Assembly (NCBI GenBank): GCA_965229725.1
Contig: OZ245923.1
Span: forward strand, 1,228,893-1,292,892
Length of the DNA: 64,000 nt
Source of the DNA: Aquirickettsia sp965229725
GTDB lineage: Bacteria > Pseudomonadota > Alphaproteobacteria > Rickettsiales > Midichloriaceae
Direction: 5' to 3'
In this document: positions 1-8,062 of the stretch, in pieces
How positions within the stretch are numbered: position 1 is the first letter of the stretch
Layout: each line of letters opens with the position of its first letter
The notes under the pieces: generated by a model
Databases searched by the model: none
Told to the model about the DNA's origin: nothing
What the model saw: only the letters and a program-made list of their open reading frames with translations
Translations under genes and position numbers: made by a program

Positions 1-2342
1 ACATAGAGGGTGCAATAAATGCAGTATTATCAAGCTATAGTGAAGAGGTAACAAAAATATTGTTAAATGATAGATTTAATAATAAATTAAAAGGACAGGC
101 ATCCAAAGGGATGAAAAAAATAGTGGATGAGGCTCTTAAGATTATTGCTGATTATGCATCACATGGAACTGCGAGGCAGGTGATATCAGGAGTAACTGGG
201 AAAGTAGCATCATTCTTTGGACCAATACCTGGAACAATTGCAAATCTTGCTAATACAGGAGCAGGATATGAGAAGGCAGGAAATGCAGTAGATAAGCTAA
301 AGAGCAAATTAGGTGAAGTGATCAATGGAGAGGCAAGCAGAGTGAGTGGAACAAAGGAGATGATGGAGGAGAAGTTGATGCAAGATTTCCCGAAAGATGC
401 GGAGATGATAATGGCGGAGATAACAGGGAGTGGATTATTGATCAATGGAGGGGAGGATATAGATTGGAATAATTGCAATAGATACCAAGAGGTAGAGGAA
501 AAGAGTGGGAAAGGAGTGGTAGGAGAATGTGAGTATATAGCAGGATTAAGAGAAGAGGCAAAAAAAGAGCACGAAAAATTAAAAAGTGAGTTGGTGAGAG
601 CATCACTTGGACCAATAAGAGGGATATACACAAGAGAAGTTGCAACGCCAATAATAAGCAGTAGGATAGTAGATCCAATAGTAGGAGGTGCATTAAGAGC
701 AGGAGTGGAGCATGTGACAAAAGCATTTAAAAGTTCATGGGAAAAGAGAGAGGAAAGGATAGAAGAAGAGGAAAGAGCGAGAATGAAGAGTCAGGTAGAG
801 GGAATAACAAAAGGAGAGCAAGGGAAATATGAGTATGTAGGGGAAGGAAGAAAGGTAGAGCCGGGAATGGTGTGGGATGCACTTAATCAAGATGCTGTGG
901 GAGAAGCCCTTGGAGGAGTGATAATAGGAGGAAGAGGAGATAGTTATGTATGCAGTGGAGGAATGTGTGTTACGGAGACAGGAAGCAAGATAGGAGGAAA
1001 TAAGGAAGGAGAGAAATGGAATAAGGTGCCAGTAGAAAAAGGAAAAACAGTATGGGGGATATATGGAGATAAGCCAACGCAGGAGCAATTGGAGGAGTTT
1101 GCCAAGAAGAATCCATACATAGCAGCGAGAGGAGTTGTGAGAGATGCGGATGGAAACATCAAACATCTGGAGATAAGAGCGGGAGAGGAGATCTGGGTAC
1201 CAGATAATATAGCAGCTGCATATAAAAACAAAGGTAGTAATGCAGGCAACGCAGGAGGGGCTGCACAAACAGGAGAGAAAGTAGCTCCAGGAAGTGATGT
1301 TGGAGGCAATAAGGGTTTATTTGGGAAATATGGCACAGCCATGGGAGAGGGAAATGAATTCAAGGTATATATAACAAAAGAAGGGAAGATAGTATACGAA
1401 GATGCAAGGATTGGACAGTGCGGAATGGTAGGAGTGCAAACAGTACTAAATAAAATAAATGCGGAATTAGGGATGCTAGAGCAGTCTAAAGAAATATCTC
1501 CAGAAGAAAAGAAATATGTTGAAAATGTACTGGAGGGGTTATTAAAAGATAGTAATAAACACAATTACCATAATAGACTTTTAGAAAATATAAAAAATGG
1601 AGTATCCCCAGAGTCAGATAAGTCAACCAATAAAGATAAAGAGCTAAAAGCTGCTAGTAATGCACAAAATAGTCTAGTAGAAGATACGAAGGGTAAAATA
1701 ATAAATATGGTGGGGAATAAAATAGCAGATAGGCTATTAGACCGTATAATACCGTTTTTAAATTTATATAATATTGTTGTTGAACATGAAAAGGCAAGTA
1801 AAGATTTTGTTAAAAGGCAGGAGGCAAAAGAGTTAATAGAGAGTCTAGAGGGTATATCTATCCCAGAAAAGATACCTAATTTACCAGGATATCCAATAAA
1901 TGATAATAATAAGCCAACAATAGAGACGTACCCAGAAGCAGATAAGCAAAAGCCACTCCCAGGGTTCACTCCGGCAGAACCGCTGGAGAGTCTGAAAGGA
2001 TCAACTATTCCTGAGCAGAATCTTGATGATTATGTGTTTTATAGTAAAGTAGATGATGAATATTTAAAAAAATATGAGGAATATAAAAAATTAGATGGAA
2101 ATTATAAAGTACCTAAATCTAAAAGTCCAATATGGCAAGAACTCAATCCATACAATAAAGAAACAAAAACAAATGGATTAAGTGGCAAAAAAGCTAGATA
2201 TTATGAATGGGATTACACTCATAGTGATATAGAAGTATACGGTCCTAAAGGTAAAGAACACTTAGGGTCGATAGATCCAGTAACTGGAAAATTAACTAAG
2301 TCTGGAAAACCAGGAAGAGATATAAGAAATAAAATTAGTTAG
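1..2342 (+). CDS. Polymorphic toxin with C-terminal colicin E3-type 16S rRNase domain (5' partial)
   Basis: The reading frame is open to the left edge of the window, so the N-terminus is missing and no start is assigned. The visible part is a Gly/Lys/Glu-rich core of over 700 residues. A LysM-like segment (KGKTVWGIYG ... IWVPD) lies at about nt 1030-1210. The last 43 residues (from nt 2211) align with the colicin E3 cytotoxic domain. The E3 catalytic residues Asp510, His513, Glu517 and Arg545 are all present with identical spacing (D at nt 2211, then H +3, E +7, R +35), as is the HLGS.DP.TG motif. Colicin E3 cleaves 16S rRNA at the decoding site, so this is inferred to be a ribosome-inactivating contact-dependent or secreted toxin. 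No secretion signal can be judged from the fragment. A probable immunity gene follows after 8 bp. Confidence 0.82.
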   Translation, partial: IEGAINAVLSSYSEEVTKILLNDRFNNKLKGQASKGMKKIVDEALKIIADYASHGTARQVISGVTGKVASFFGPIPGTIANLANTGAGYEKAGNAVDKLKSKLGEVINGEASRVSGTKEMMEEKLMQDFPKDAEMIMAEITGSGLLINGGEDIDWNNCNRYQEVEEKSGKGVVGECEYIAGLREEAKKEHEKLKSELVRASLGPIRGIYTREVATPIISSRIVDPIVGGALRAGVEHVTKAFKSSWEKREERIEEEERARMKSQVEGITKGEQGKYEYVGEGRKVEPGMVWDALNQDAVGEALGGVIIGGRGDSYVCSGGMCVTETGSKIGGNKEGEKWNKVPVEKGKTVWGIYGDKPTQEQLEEFAKKNPYIAARGVVRDADGNIKHLEIRAGEEIWVPDNIAAAYKNKGSNAGNAGGAAQTGEKVAPGSDVGGNKGLFGKYGTAMGEGNEFKVYITKEGKIVYEDARIGQCGMVGVQTVLNKINAELGMLEQSKEISPEEKKYVENVLEGLLKDSNKHNYHNRLLENIKNGVSPESDKSTNKDKELKAASNAQNSLVEDTKGKIINMVGNKIADRLLDRIIPFLNLYNIVVEHEKASKDFVKRQEAKELIESLEGISIPEKIPNLPGYPINDNNKPTIETYPEADKQKPLPGFTPAEPLESLKGSTIPEQNLDDYVFYSKVDDEYLKKYEEYKKLDGNYKVPKSKSPIWQELNPYNKETKTNGLSGKKARYYEWDYTHSDIEVYGPKGKEHLGSIDPVTGKLTKSGKPGRDIRNKIS

Positions 2343-2350
2343 AGGTTATT

Positions 2351-2653
2351 ATGATAAAACATTGTTGTATTACTATGGATGATTTTATAGAAGAAAATAA
2401 AGTAGCTATATATTATGATAAGGAGTTTAGAAGATATTCTATTGGTATGAAAAATGGAACAGGTGCAGTACAAACTATGATTTATTGTCCATGGTGTAGT
2501 TTAAAGTTGCCTAAAAGCTTATTTAACGAATGGTTTGATGTTTTAGAGAGTGAATACGGATTAGAAGATGTACATGTGTTAACAATTGATGAGGATTCTC
2601 GTATTCCACCAGAATTCAAAACAGATGAATGGTGGAAGAAGCGAGGGTTGTGA
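2351..2653 (+). CDS. Probable immunity protein for the upstream E3-type toxin (DUF6980-like)
   Basis: This 100-residue protein starts 8 bp after the toxin stop, on the same strand, the usual place for an immunity gene. It has an N-terminal KHCC pair, a central YCPWC motif that could bind zinc, a KLP.SL..EWFD segment and an acidic tail ending in EFKTDEWW. From memory this resembles the DUF6980 family, whose members share CC near the start, YCPWC and a DEWW tail. It does not resemble the acidic Im3/cloacin immunity protein that normally neutralises colicin E3. The immunity role is inferred from position and size. The 3' end lies at the edge of a duplicated toxin segment, suggesting that recombination brought the pair here. 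Confidence 0.68.
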   Translation: MIKHCCITMDDFIEENKVAIYYDKEFRRYSIGMKNGTGAVQTMIYCPWCSLKLPKSLFNEWFDVLESEYGLEDVHVLTIDEDSRIPPEFKTDEWWKKRGL

Positions 2654-2655
2654 TA

Positions 2656-2798
2656 ATGGCGAGCATCAGAGGAGGAGGATTATTGATCAATGGAGGGGCT
2701 GATATAGATTGGAATAATTGCAATAGATACCAAGAGGTAGAGGAAAAGAGTGGGAAAGGAGTGGTAGGAGAATGTGAGTATATAGCAGGATTAAGAGA
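2656..2798 (+). pseudogene. Orphan fragment of the toxin core, cut off by an IS
   Basis: Nucleotides 2656-2798 repeat nt 411-553 of the toxin gene at a constant offset of 2245 bp, in the same reading frame and almost identical from nt 2677 onward. The encoded piece contains GLLINGGADIDWNN, where the toxin has GGEDID. It begins directly after the immunity gene and ends where the IS copy at 2799 is inserted. This is the pattern of an orphan toxin module: a core segment that once led into an alternative C-terminal toxin, now lost or displaced by the IS. It is not a working gene. Confidence 0.75.
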
Positions 2799-3804
2799 AA
2801 CATTGTTGCACAAATACTTAACCTGCCTTTTTCGGTAAATTTCAGGCAACACGAATCGTTTTTGGCATTCCTAAATCTTTCATTTTGTTTAAAATAAGTA
2901 GAGATAATTTTGCTTCGTTATGTTGACCTAAAAAATGTTGAGCTTTAAATTTGTTACCGATAATTCTTTTGTATCTGGAGAAGGTTTCTTCTACCTTTAG
3001 CCTATTGCCATAATTTTTACTGCCATCCTTAGGAGGGCCGATAAATCTCGCTTTTTTAGAGCATTGATTTTGTTGCATATAATCCTCCATCCTGTTTTTA
3101 TAATATGCACCATCGCCTACAACTGCCTCAATATCATTTGTTGCTTGCTTTAATAATTTTGGAACTGTAGCAATATCGCTATCTCTGAGTGTCGTCACCT
3201 CTCCTGCAACTATATTTCCATCATCCGTAACTCCTATATGAAGTTTACGCCATATTTTCCTTTGTCTTGTGCCGTGCTTATGATTTGTCCACTCCTTCTC
3301 TCCAACGACCTTAATGCCCGTACTATCTAATATTAAATTTATTTTATCTCCAGGCTTCGTAGTAACAAAATCTACTGATAGCTCACGAACTCTCCTTGAT
3401 ACTGTTGTATAATCTGGGATTGGTAACTTTATCTTCATTATTTTTAGGATAGATTTTGTAAATCCCTCTGTTTTCCTCAATCTCAAATTAAATACTTGTC
3501 TTATTGTATAGATTGCTTGGATCGCTGTATCTGAGTATTCTCTTTGCCTTCCTCTGAACTTCACACTCGCCTCTTCCTCAAGCCATTTCCTAATTCCTTC
3601 CTCTGTAAACCAAATCGTTAAATCCCCCCTTTTCTTGAGGTCTTTATTGTATGTCCCCCAATTTATAACTTTGTATTTTCCTTTTCGCCATTTCTTCCCT
3701 TTGCTCATATCATTCCATGATTTTTATCATCAAGATTTTACTCTACACTTTTTTCTCTACTTTTCCTTTATATTTTCCTTGCCTTTTATTTGTGCAACAA
3801 AGTT
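2799..3804 (-). mobile_element. IS5-family element, 1006 bp, copy A
   Basis: The element is bounded by 18-bp imperfect inverted repeats, AAC(A/T)TTGTTGCACAAATA, and carries one transposase gene on the minus strand. The same 1006-bp unit occurs at 6789-7794 and 9622-10627 in the opposite orientation. No target duplication is visible in the immediate flanks, so its present position may reflect recombination between copies. It interrupts the orphan toxin fragment on its left. Confidence 0.88.
2842..3708 (-). CDS. IS5-family transposase (IS903-like), copy A
   Basis: This 288-residue DDE transposase catalyses movement of the 1006-bp element. Visible signatures are KKRGDLTIWF near the N-terminus, the LR.TEGF segment, DYTTVSRR, the first catalytic Asp in LILDSTGIK, the second in VVGDGAYY, and a C-terminal Glu in KVEETFSRYKR. 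The protein is identical to copy B and differs from copy C at one visible site: KTEGF here, QTEGF in copy C. The reading frame is intact, so it could be active. Confidence 0.9.
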   Translation of the reverse strand: MSKGKKWRKGKYKVINWGTYNKDLKKRGDLTIWFTEEGIRKWLEEEASVKFRGRQREYSDTAIQAIYTIRQVFNLRLRKTEGFTKSILKIMKIKLPIPDYTTVSRRVRELSVDFVTTKPGDKINLILDSTGIKVVGEKEWTNHKHGTRQRKIWRKLHIGVTDDGNIVAGEVTTLRDSDIATVPKLLKQATNDIEAVVGDGAYYKNRMEDYMQQNQCSKKARFIGPPKDGSKNYGNRLKVEETFSRYKRIIGNKFKAQHFLGQHNEAKLSLLILNKMKDLGMPKTIRVA

Positions 3805-3850
3805 CGTAAAACTGGAGCCAATCTGCTAATATCGTTTAATAAAGCATGAG

Positions 3851-4798
3851 CTATGCAATTACAGAGAGTCTTTTAATGTTAAAAGAAAAGGCATTCATAA
3901 ATTCAGCAAATTGATTTTTGGCTATACCTAAATATCGAACTCTCTTGTTTCGCTTGGAGAAAACTCTTTCAAAAGGAGAGCGTATTTTAGTGCGCCATTT
4001 ATCAAGATCCTTGTTTTTATCTTTCATGTTATTAAGCTTTATTGCGGCCAAATGTACATTATTTTTTGCAGCTACTATTTGTGCTGGTTTGGTGCAATAA
4101 CCTTTATCAGCAAAGACGGCTCCTTGACTAGGACAAATATGCTTCAAAGCTGAAGCATCATTGACATTAGCAGGAGTAACAGCAATTTTATTAATGAGCC
4201 CACTTTGCATATCAACACTTCTGTGTGTTTTATAGCCAAACCAATATTTCTTTTTACCCTTACAGCCTATTCTGGCTTGTTTGTCTCTTGCTATTTTTGG
4301 TATAATTTCATTATTTAATTTATCATATTTCTTCTTAATAGCCTTATCTCTTTCTTCCCATAATTGAGCTTTTGATATCAGATGTGCTGAATCTACAAAT
4401 GTAAATACTTCGCTCATATACCCTTGCTCTCTGAGCTGCTTTTTCATTATTTCAAATAATTTTGATAACTTCTTTGTCCCTATCCTTCTTCTTACTTCCC
4501 CGAATAAACTGTGATCCGGTGTTTTTTCTGCCAATCCAAACTCGCAGAACCACTTTGCTACACAATTTGTCTTTAATGCCTCTTCTAACTGCCTGTCACT
4601 CAAATCTTCCATAAATTGATATAGCAAGCATTTGAGCAAACGATCCATTCCATATCCCTTACATCCTTTGCCTGATTCCATTCCTTTCAATCTATAATCT
4701 ATTTTCTTAAAATTAAATACCTCCTTGAATTTTCGGTAATTATGTTTCGCGGGCATTAGTTCCTCTAGACTTATTATTGCCATTTGTTTTACTGACAT
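3851..4798 (-). CDS. IS5-family transposase, second type
   Basis: This 315-residue DDE transposase is unrelated in detail to the 288-residue type. It has the N-terminal DRLLKCLLYQF/LSDRQLEEAL region, catalytic Asp in FVDSAHLI, the conserved ARIGCKGKKKYWFGYK segment, a second Asp in FADKGYC and a Glu in RSPFERVF. The frame is complete. The element lies between copy A and a truncated IS3-family gene and appears to have been inserted into that IS3 orfB, since the orfB reading frame ends in unrelated sequence just upstream. The exact element ends were not resolved. Confidence 0.85.
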   Translation of the reverse strand: MSVKQMAIISLEELMPAKHNYRKFKEVFNFKKIDYRLKGMESGKGCKGYGMDRLLKCLLYQFMEDLSDRQLEEALKTNCVAKWFCEFGLAEKTPDHSLFGEVRRRIGTKKLSKLFEIMKKQLREQGYMSEVFTFVDSAHLISKAQLWEERDKAIKKKYDKLNNEIIPKIARDKQARIGCKGKKKYWFGYKTHRSVDMQSGLINKIAVTPANVNDASALKHICPSQGAVFADKGYCTKPAQIVAAKNNVHLAAIKLNNMKDKNKDLDKWRTKIRSPFERVFSKRNKRVRYLGIAKNQFAEFMNAFSFNIKRLSVIA

Positions 4799-4821
4799 CC
4801 TTTTCTTATTACTATTTTCTT

Positions 4822-5241
4822 TTATAATAGCATTTTTATCTCCTTTGTTCTATTTTTAGACAGGCTCATATAGGTTATATCAGCGCACCATACATCATTA
4901 GAAATATCTATTATTTTATCTTTTAGTAAGTAAGGATATATTTTATATGCAATATTCTTTTTACTTGTATTTGGCTTTTGATAAATGGCACTTATACCCA
5001 TAGCTTTCATTAATCTTCTAATTTTATGCCTAGAAGCTATGTATCCTCCCCTTCTAAGATGTGAGCTCATTTGTCTCGAACCATAAAATGGGTGTAAAAG
5101 ATAGATCTCATCTATTTTCTTCATTAGATTTAGATTCTCAATACTTTCACCTTTTGATTTGTAATAGCATGTTGACCTAGATATAGATAACAATTTACAC
5201 TGCCTTGACACACTTAAGCCTTCTTGGTTGCTTTTAATCAT
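4822..5241 (-). pseudogene. IS3-family transposase OrfB, truncated
   Basis: The protein starts like an IS3 OrfB: HTH_21-like HPFYGSRQM and LRRGGY, then QKPNTSKK, KIYPYLL and WCADITYM, which is the beginning of the integrase catalytic core and includes its first Asp. After ITYM the frame runs into sequence from the neighbouring IS5 element and stops at about 139 residues. The remaining catalytic Asp and Glu are missing, so it cannot act as an integrase. Its start overlaps the orfA stop by 4 bp, the arrangement that permits coupling in IS3 elements. Confidence 0.85.
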
Positions 5242-5618
5242 TTCAACCCTCCATTCTTTCCTAGTTTTTCGTATACATCTTGCAAAAAATCTTTTTCAAC
5301 TGTCAATTCTTCTATTTTTGCATGCAGTTGTTTAATTTGATATTCGTTTGATGTTGTCACTCGCTCCTGCTTACCTGAAAAAGCATTATTCATATTTTCT
5401 AGAGCTTGCTTTTTCCATTTGCTGATCATATTAGCGTTTACTCCATATCTTCCTGATAGCTCGCTTAGCGTGCCTTCTTCCCTAATTGCTGATAATGCTA
5501 CTTTTGTTTTAAATGTTGAACTATATTTTTTCTTTTTGTTCATTTTTACTCCGATATTTTTATTTATTTTATATCAGAATTTATCCTTTATAACCTGTCC
5601 AGTTTTTTAGGACCACCT
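4840..5618 (-). mobile_element. IS3-family element, truncated at its 3' end
   Basis: The minus-strand unit holds orfA and the first part of orfB. Its outer end at about 5596-5618 reads, on the minus strand, GGTGGTCCTAAAAAACTGGACA, a typical IS3-family terminal repeat. The other end, with the rest of orfB, is absent and replaced by the 315-residue IS5 transposase element. It is therefore a dead remnant. Confidence 0.75.
5238..5543 (-). CDS. IS3-family transposase OrfA
   Basis: This 101-residue protein has a helix-turn-helix (KYSSTFKTKVALSAIREEG, ELSGRYGVNANMISKWKK) followed by a leucine-zipper-like coiled coil (QLHAKIEELTVEKDFL). These are the DNA-binding and dimerisation parts of IS3-family OrfA. 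The reading frame is intact, but the partner OrfB is truncated, so the element is not autonomous. Confidence 0.85.
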   Translation of the reverse strand: MNKKKKYSSTFKTKVALSAIREEGTLSELSGRYGVNANMISKWKKQALENMNNAFSGKQERVTTSNEYQIKQLHAKIEELTVEKDFLQDVYEKLGKNGGLK

Positions 5619-5774
5619 CTCTCTTAATCACGGGTAAAATAAGAACAAAAATTAGAGAAAAAAAGAACTTTATTCAAGAAAAGGTAAAAAGTTATTTATA
5701 CTTTATAATAATAAACAAGAAAAAAGCAACAATTTATTAGTAAATAATCTCTTAAATAAACGGCCGTTTCTTTT

Positions 5775-6743
5775 TTATAATATGAACTTGTATTTTACCT
5801 GATTTAATTCTCCCATTTTAAATAAAACATTTTTTTTAATACCTTCTTTTAAATCCCTACTAGCTGTTGCCGAAGAAATATCTTTATGTAAAATTATATA
5901 GTCCTTTCTAGTAAACCAGTCTTTTAAATACTCCTTAGCATAATTTAGCCTTTCTGCAACAGTATTAATTTGCGAAGTTATGGTTTCTGTGTACATTTTT
6001 AGAGTTATTAAAATTTGTTCTAAAGAAAATTCAATAAATACAGTAGATTCACCATTTTGATCACATATTCCCAGAGACTCATAATACTGTTCTTGATTTT
6101 GCTTAATGATAAATTCTACTGGGATGTGCCCAAATATTTGATTTTCCCTCATTAGTAATAGTTGCTGCCACAGCCTTCCCATTCTACCGTTCCCGTCTAA
6201 AAATGGGTGTATAAACTCCATTTCATAATGAAATATACACGCTTTTAACAGCCATGAAGTCTCTTTATCGATTTTTAAAAAATTAAATAAATTTTCCATT
6301 AAACCGGCAACTCTTTTAGCTGGAGGCGCTATATGAGCTACTTTTTGTTTTTTAAAAATACCAACCCCAGTAGTTCTCCATTCGCCAACTGCATCCAATA
6401 AATTTTTCATAAGTAGAGCGTGGGCTTTTTTAAAATTCTGTATATCCAAGGGGTTCCATGTATGAAGTTTACTATAAACTTTAATAGCATTTTTTACTTC
6501 TATTAAATCTTTTTTTGGTGCTAAAACCCTTTTTGCATTAATAATAGAAGTAATTTGCTTTTCATTAAGCATGTTACCTTCTATAGCGAGAGATGCTTGA
6601 ATTGTCTGGATCATATTCTTGCGGCGCAGCTCTATAGAAGGAGGGGATAATTTAGCTCCCTTCAATAGTCCAAGCTCATGTCCTATCTTATGGGAAAGAG
6701 TTAAAATTTTAGATGTAATTTTAAAGGGAGGATAATATTTCAT
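5775..6743 (-). CDS. Fic-domain protein (probable AMP-transferase) with N-terminal inhibitory helix
   Basis: This 322-residue Fic protein probably transfers AMP, or another nucleotide moiety, to hydroxyl side chains of target proteins. The catalytic motif HPFLDGNGRMGRL is canonical, with the His base and GNGR nucleotide-binding loop. Near residues 50-56, SLAIEGN fits the (S/T)xxxE(G/N) inhibitory motif, placing it in the N-terminally autoinhibited class. The C-terminal 90 residues look like a winged-helix domain (SSATASRDLKEG), as in many stand-alone Fic proteins. It has no signal peptide. It sits alone between IS remnants and is bracketed by inverted IS copies A and B, which suggests mobile cargo. 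Whether it acts on host or bacterial targets cannot be told. Confidence 0.88.
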   Translation of the reverse strand: MKYYPPFKITSKILTLSHKIGHELGLLKGAKLSPPSIELRRKNMIQTIQASLAIEGNMLNEKQITSIINAKRVLAPKKDLIEVKNAIKVYSKLHTWNPLDIQNFKKAHALLMKNLLDAVGEWRTTGVGIFKKQKVAHIAPPAKRVAGLMENLFNFLKIDKETSWLLKACIFHYEMEFIHPFLDGNGRMGRLWQQLLLMRENQIFGHIPVEFIIKQNQEQYYESLGICDQNGESTVFIEFSLEQILITLKMYTETITSQINTVAERLNYAKEYLKDWFTRKDYIILHKDISSATASRDLKEGIKKNVLFKMGELNQVKYKFIL

Positions 6744-6788
6744 AAAGTGATAGTATCATATGATGCTATCATTTTCAATGCCTAGTGT

Positions 6789-7794
6789 AACTTTGTTGCA
6801 CAAATAAAAGGCAAGGAAAATATAAAGGAAAAGTAGAGAAAAAAGTGTAGAGTAAAATCTTGATGATAAAAATCATGGAATGATATGAGCAAAGGGAAGA
6901 AATGGCGAAAAGGAAAATACAAAGTTATAAATTGGGGGACATACAATAAAGACCTCAAGAAAAGGGGGGATTTAACGATTTGGTTTACAGAGGAAGGAAT
7001 TAGGAAATGGCTTGAGGAAGAGGCGAGTGTGAAGTTCAGAGGAAGGCAAAGAGAATACTCAGATACAGCGATCCAAGCAATCTATACAATAAGACAAGTA
7101 TTTAATTTGAGATTGAGGAAAACAGAGGGATTTACAAAATCTATCCTAAAAATAATGAAGATAAAGTTACCAATCCCAGATTATACAACAGTATCAAGGA
7201 GAGTTCGTGAGCTATCAGTAGATTTTGTTACTACGAAGCCTGGAGATAAAATAAATTTAATATTAGATAGTACGGGCATTAAGGTCGTTGGAGAGAAGGA
7301 GTGGACAAATCATAAGCACGGCACAAGACAAAGGAAAATATGGCGTAAACTTCATATAGGAGTTACGGATGATGGAAATATAGTTGCAGGAGAGGTGACG
7401 ACACTCAGAGATAGCGATATTGCTACAGTTCCAAAATTATTAAAGCAAGCAACAAATGATATTGAGGCAGTTGTAGGCGATGGTGCATATTATAAAAACA
7501 GGATGGAGGATTATATGCAACAAAATCAATGCTCTAAAAAAGCGAGATTTATCGGACCTCCTAAGGATGGCAGTAAAAATTATGGCAATAGGCTAAAGGT
7601 AGAAGAAACCTTCTCCAGATACAAAAGAATTATCGGTAACAAATTTAAAGCTCAACATTTTTTAGGTCAACATAACGAAGCAAAATTATCTCTACTTATT
7701 TTAAACAAAATGAAAGATTTAGGAATGCCAAAAACGATTCGTGTTGCCTGAAATTTACCGAAAAAGGCAGGTTAAGTATTTGTGCAACAATGTT
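6789..7794 (+). mobile_element. IS5-family element, 1006 bp, copy B
   Basis: This is the same unit as copy A in the opposite orientation, with the same 18-bp imperfect terminal repeats (AACTTTGTTGCACAAATA on the left; the reverse complement with one difference on the right). Copies A and B form an inverted pair around the 3.0-kb segment holding the Fic gene. Copies B and C form a direct pair around the 440-residue gene. No target duplication is seen in the flanks. Confidence 0.88.
6885..7751 (+). CDS. IS5-family transposase (IS903-like), copy B
   Basis: This 288-residue DDE transposase is identical in protein sequence to copy A, with the same catalytic motifs (LILDSTGIK, VVGDGAYY, KVEETFSRYKR). 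The leader from the left terminal repeat to the start codon is also the same as in copy C, indicating very recent spread. The frame is intact. Confidence 0.9.
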   Translation: MSKGKKWRKGKYKVINWGTYNKDLKKRGDLTIWFTEEGIRKWLEEEASVKFRGRQREYSDTAIQAIYTIRQVFNLRLRKTEGFTKSILKIMKIKLPIPDYTTVSRRVRELSVDFVTTKPGDKINLILDSTGIKVVGEKEWTNHKHGTRQRKIWRKLHIGVTDDGNIVAGEVTTLRDSDIATVPKLLKQATNDIEAVVGDGAYYKNRMEDYMQQNQCSKKARFIGPPKDGSKNYGNRLKVEETFSRYKRIIGNKFKAQHFLGQHNEAKLSLLILNKMKDLGMPKTIRVA

Positions 7795-7952
7795 GGTCCA
7801 ATATATAATTTTGAATTTAATGGTACAAAAATAAATAATATATGACTAAATCGTAGTATTGCAGTATAGTTTGGGGTTTTAGAGTTTTTTGAACTATTGA
7901 TAAACCTATTTAGTTATTTGCGCTGAAAGTAGTGATGTAGGATTAAAGGAGT

Positions 7953-7975
7953 GGTAAGTATTGTACAACAAAGTT
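7953..7975 (+). repeat. Relic of an IS5-family right end
   Basis: The stretch GGTAAGTATTGTACAACAAAGTT matches the right end of the 1006-bp IS (GGTTAAGTATTTGTGCAACAATGTT) with a few changes and small gaps. No transposase lies next to it. It looks like a terminal scar from an older copy, about 160 bp after copy B. The rest of the 268-bp interval 7795-8062 shows nothing recognisable. Confidence 0.55.
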
Positions 7976-8062
7976 CTTCCAAGTGAAATAATACATTTGC
8001 AAATAAAGGATTTCCATATATCATATACATATAAATAAATTATGTTGTAGTGAGTTGTTAAT

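Noticed and set aside
152..1969. Several long minus-strand open frames opposite the toxin gene
   Set aside because: They are Leu/Ser/Phe-rich shadows of the Glu/Lys/Gly-rich coding strand and have no recognisable motif.
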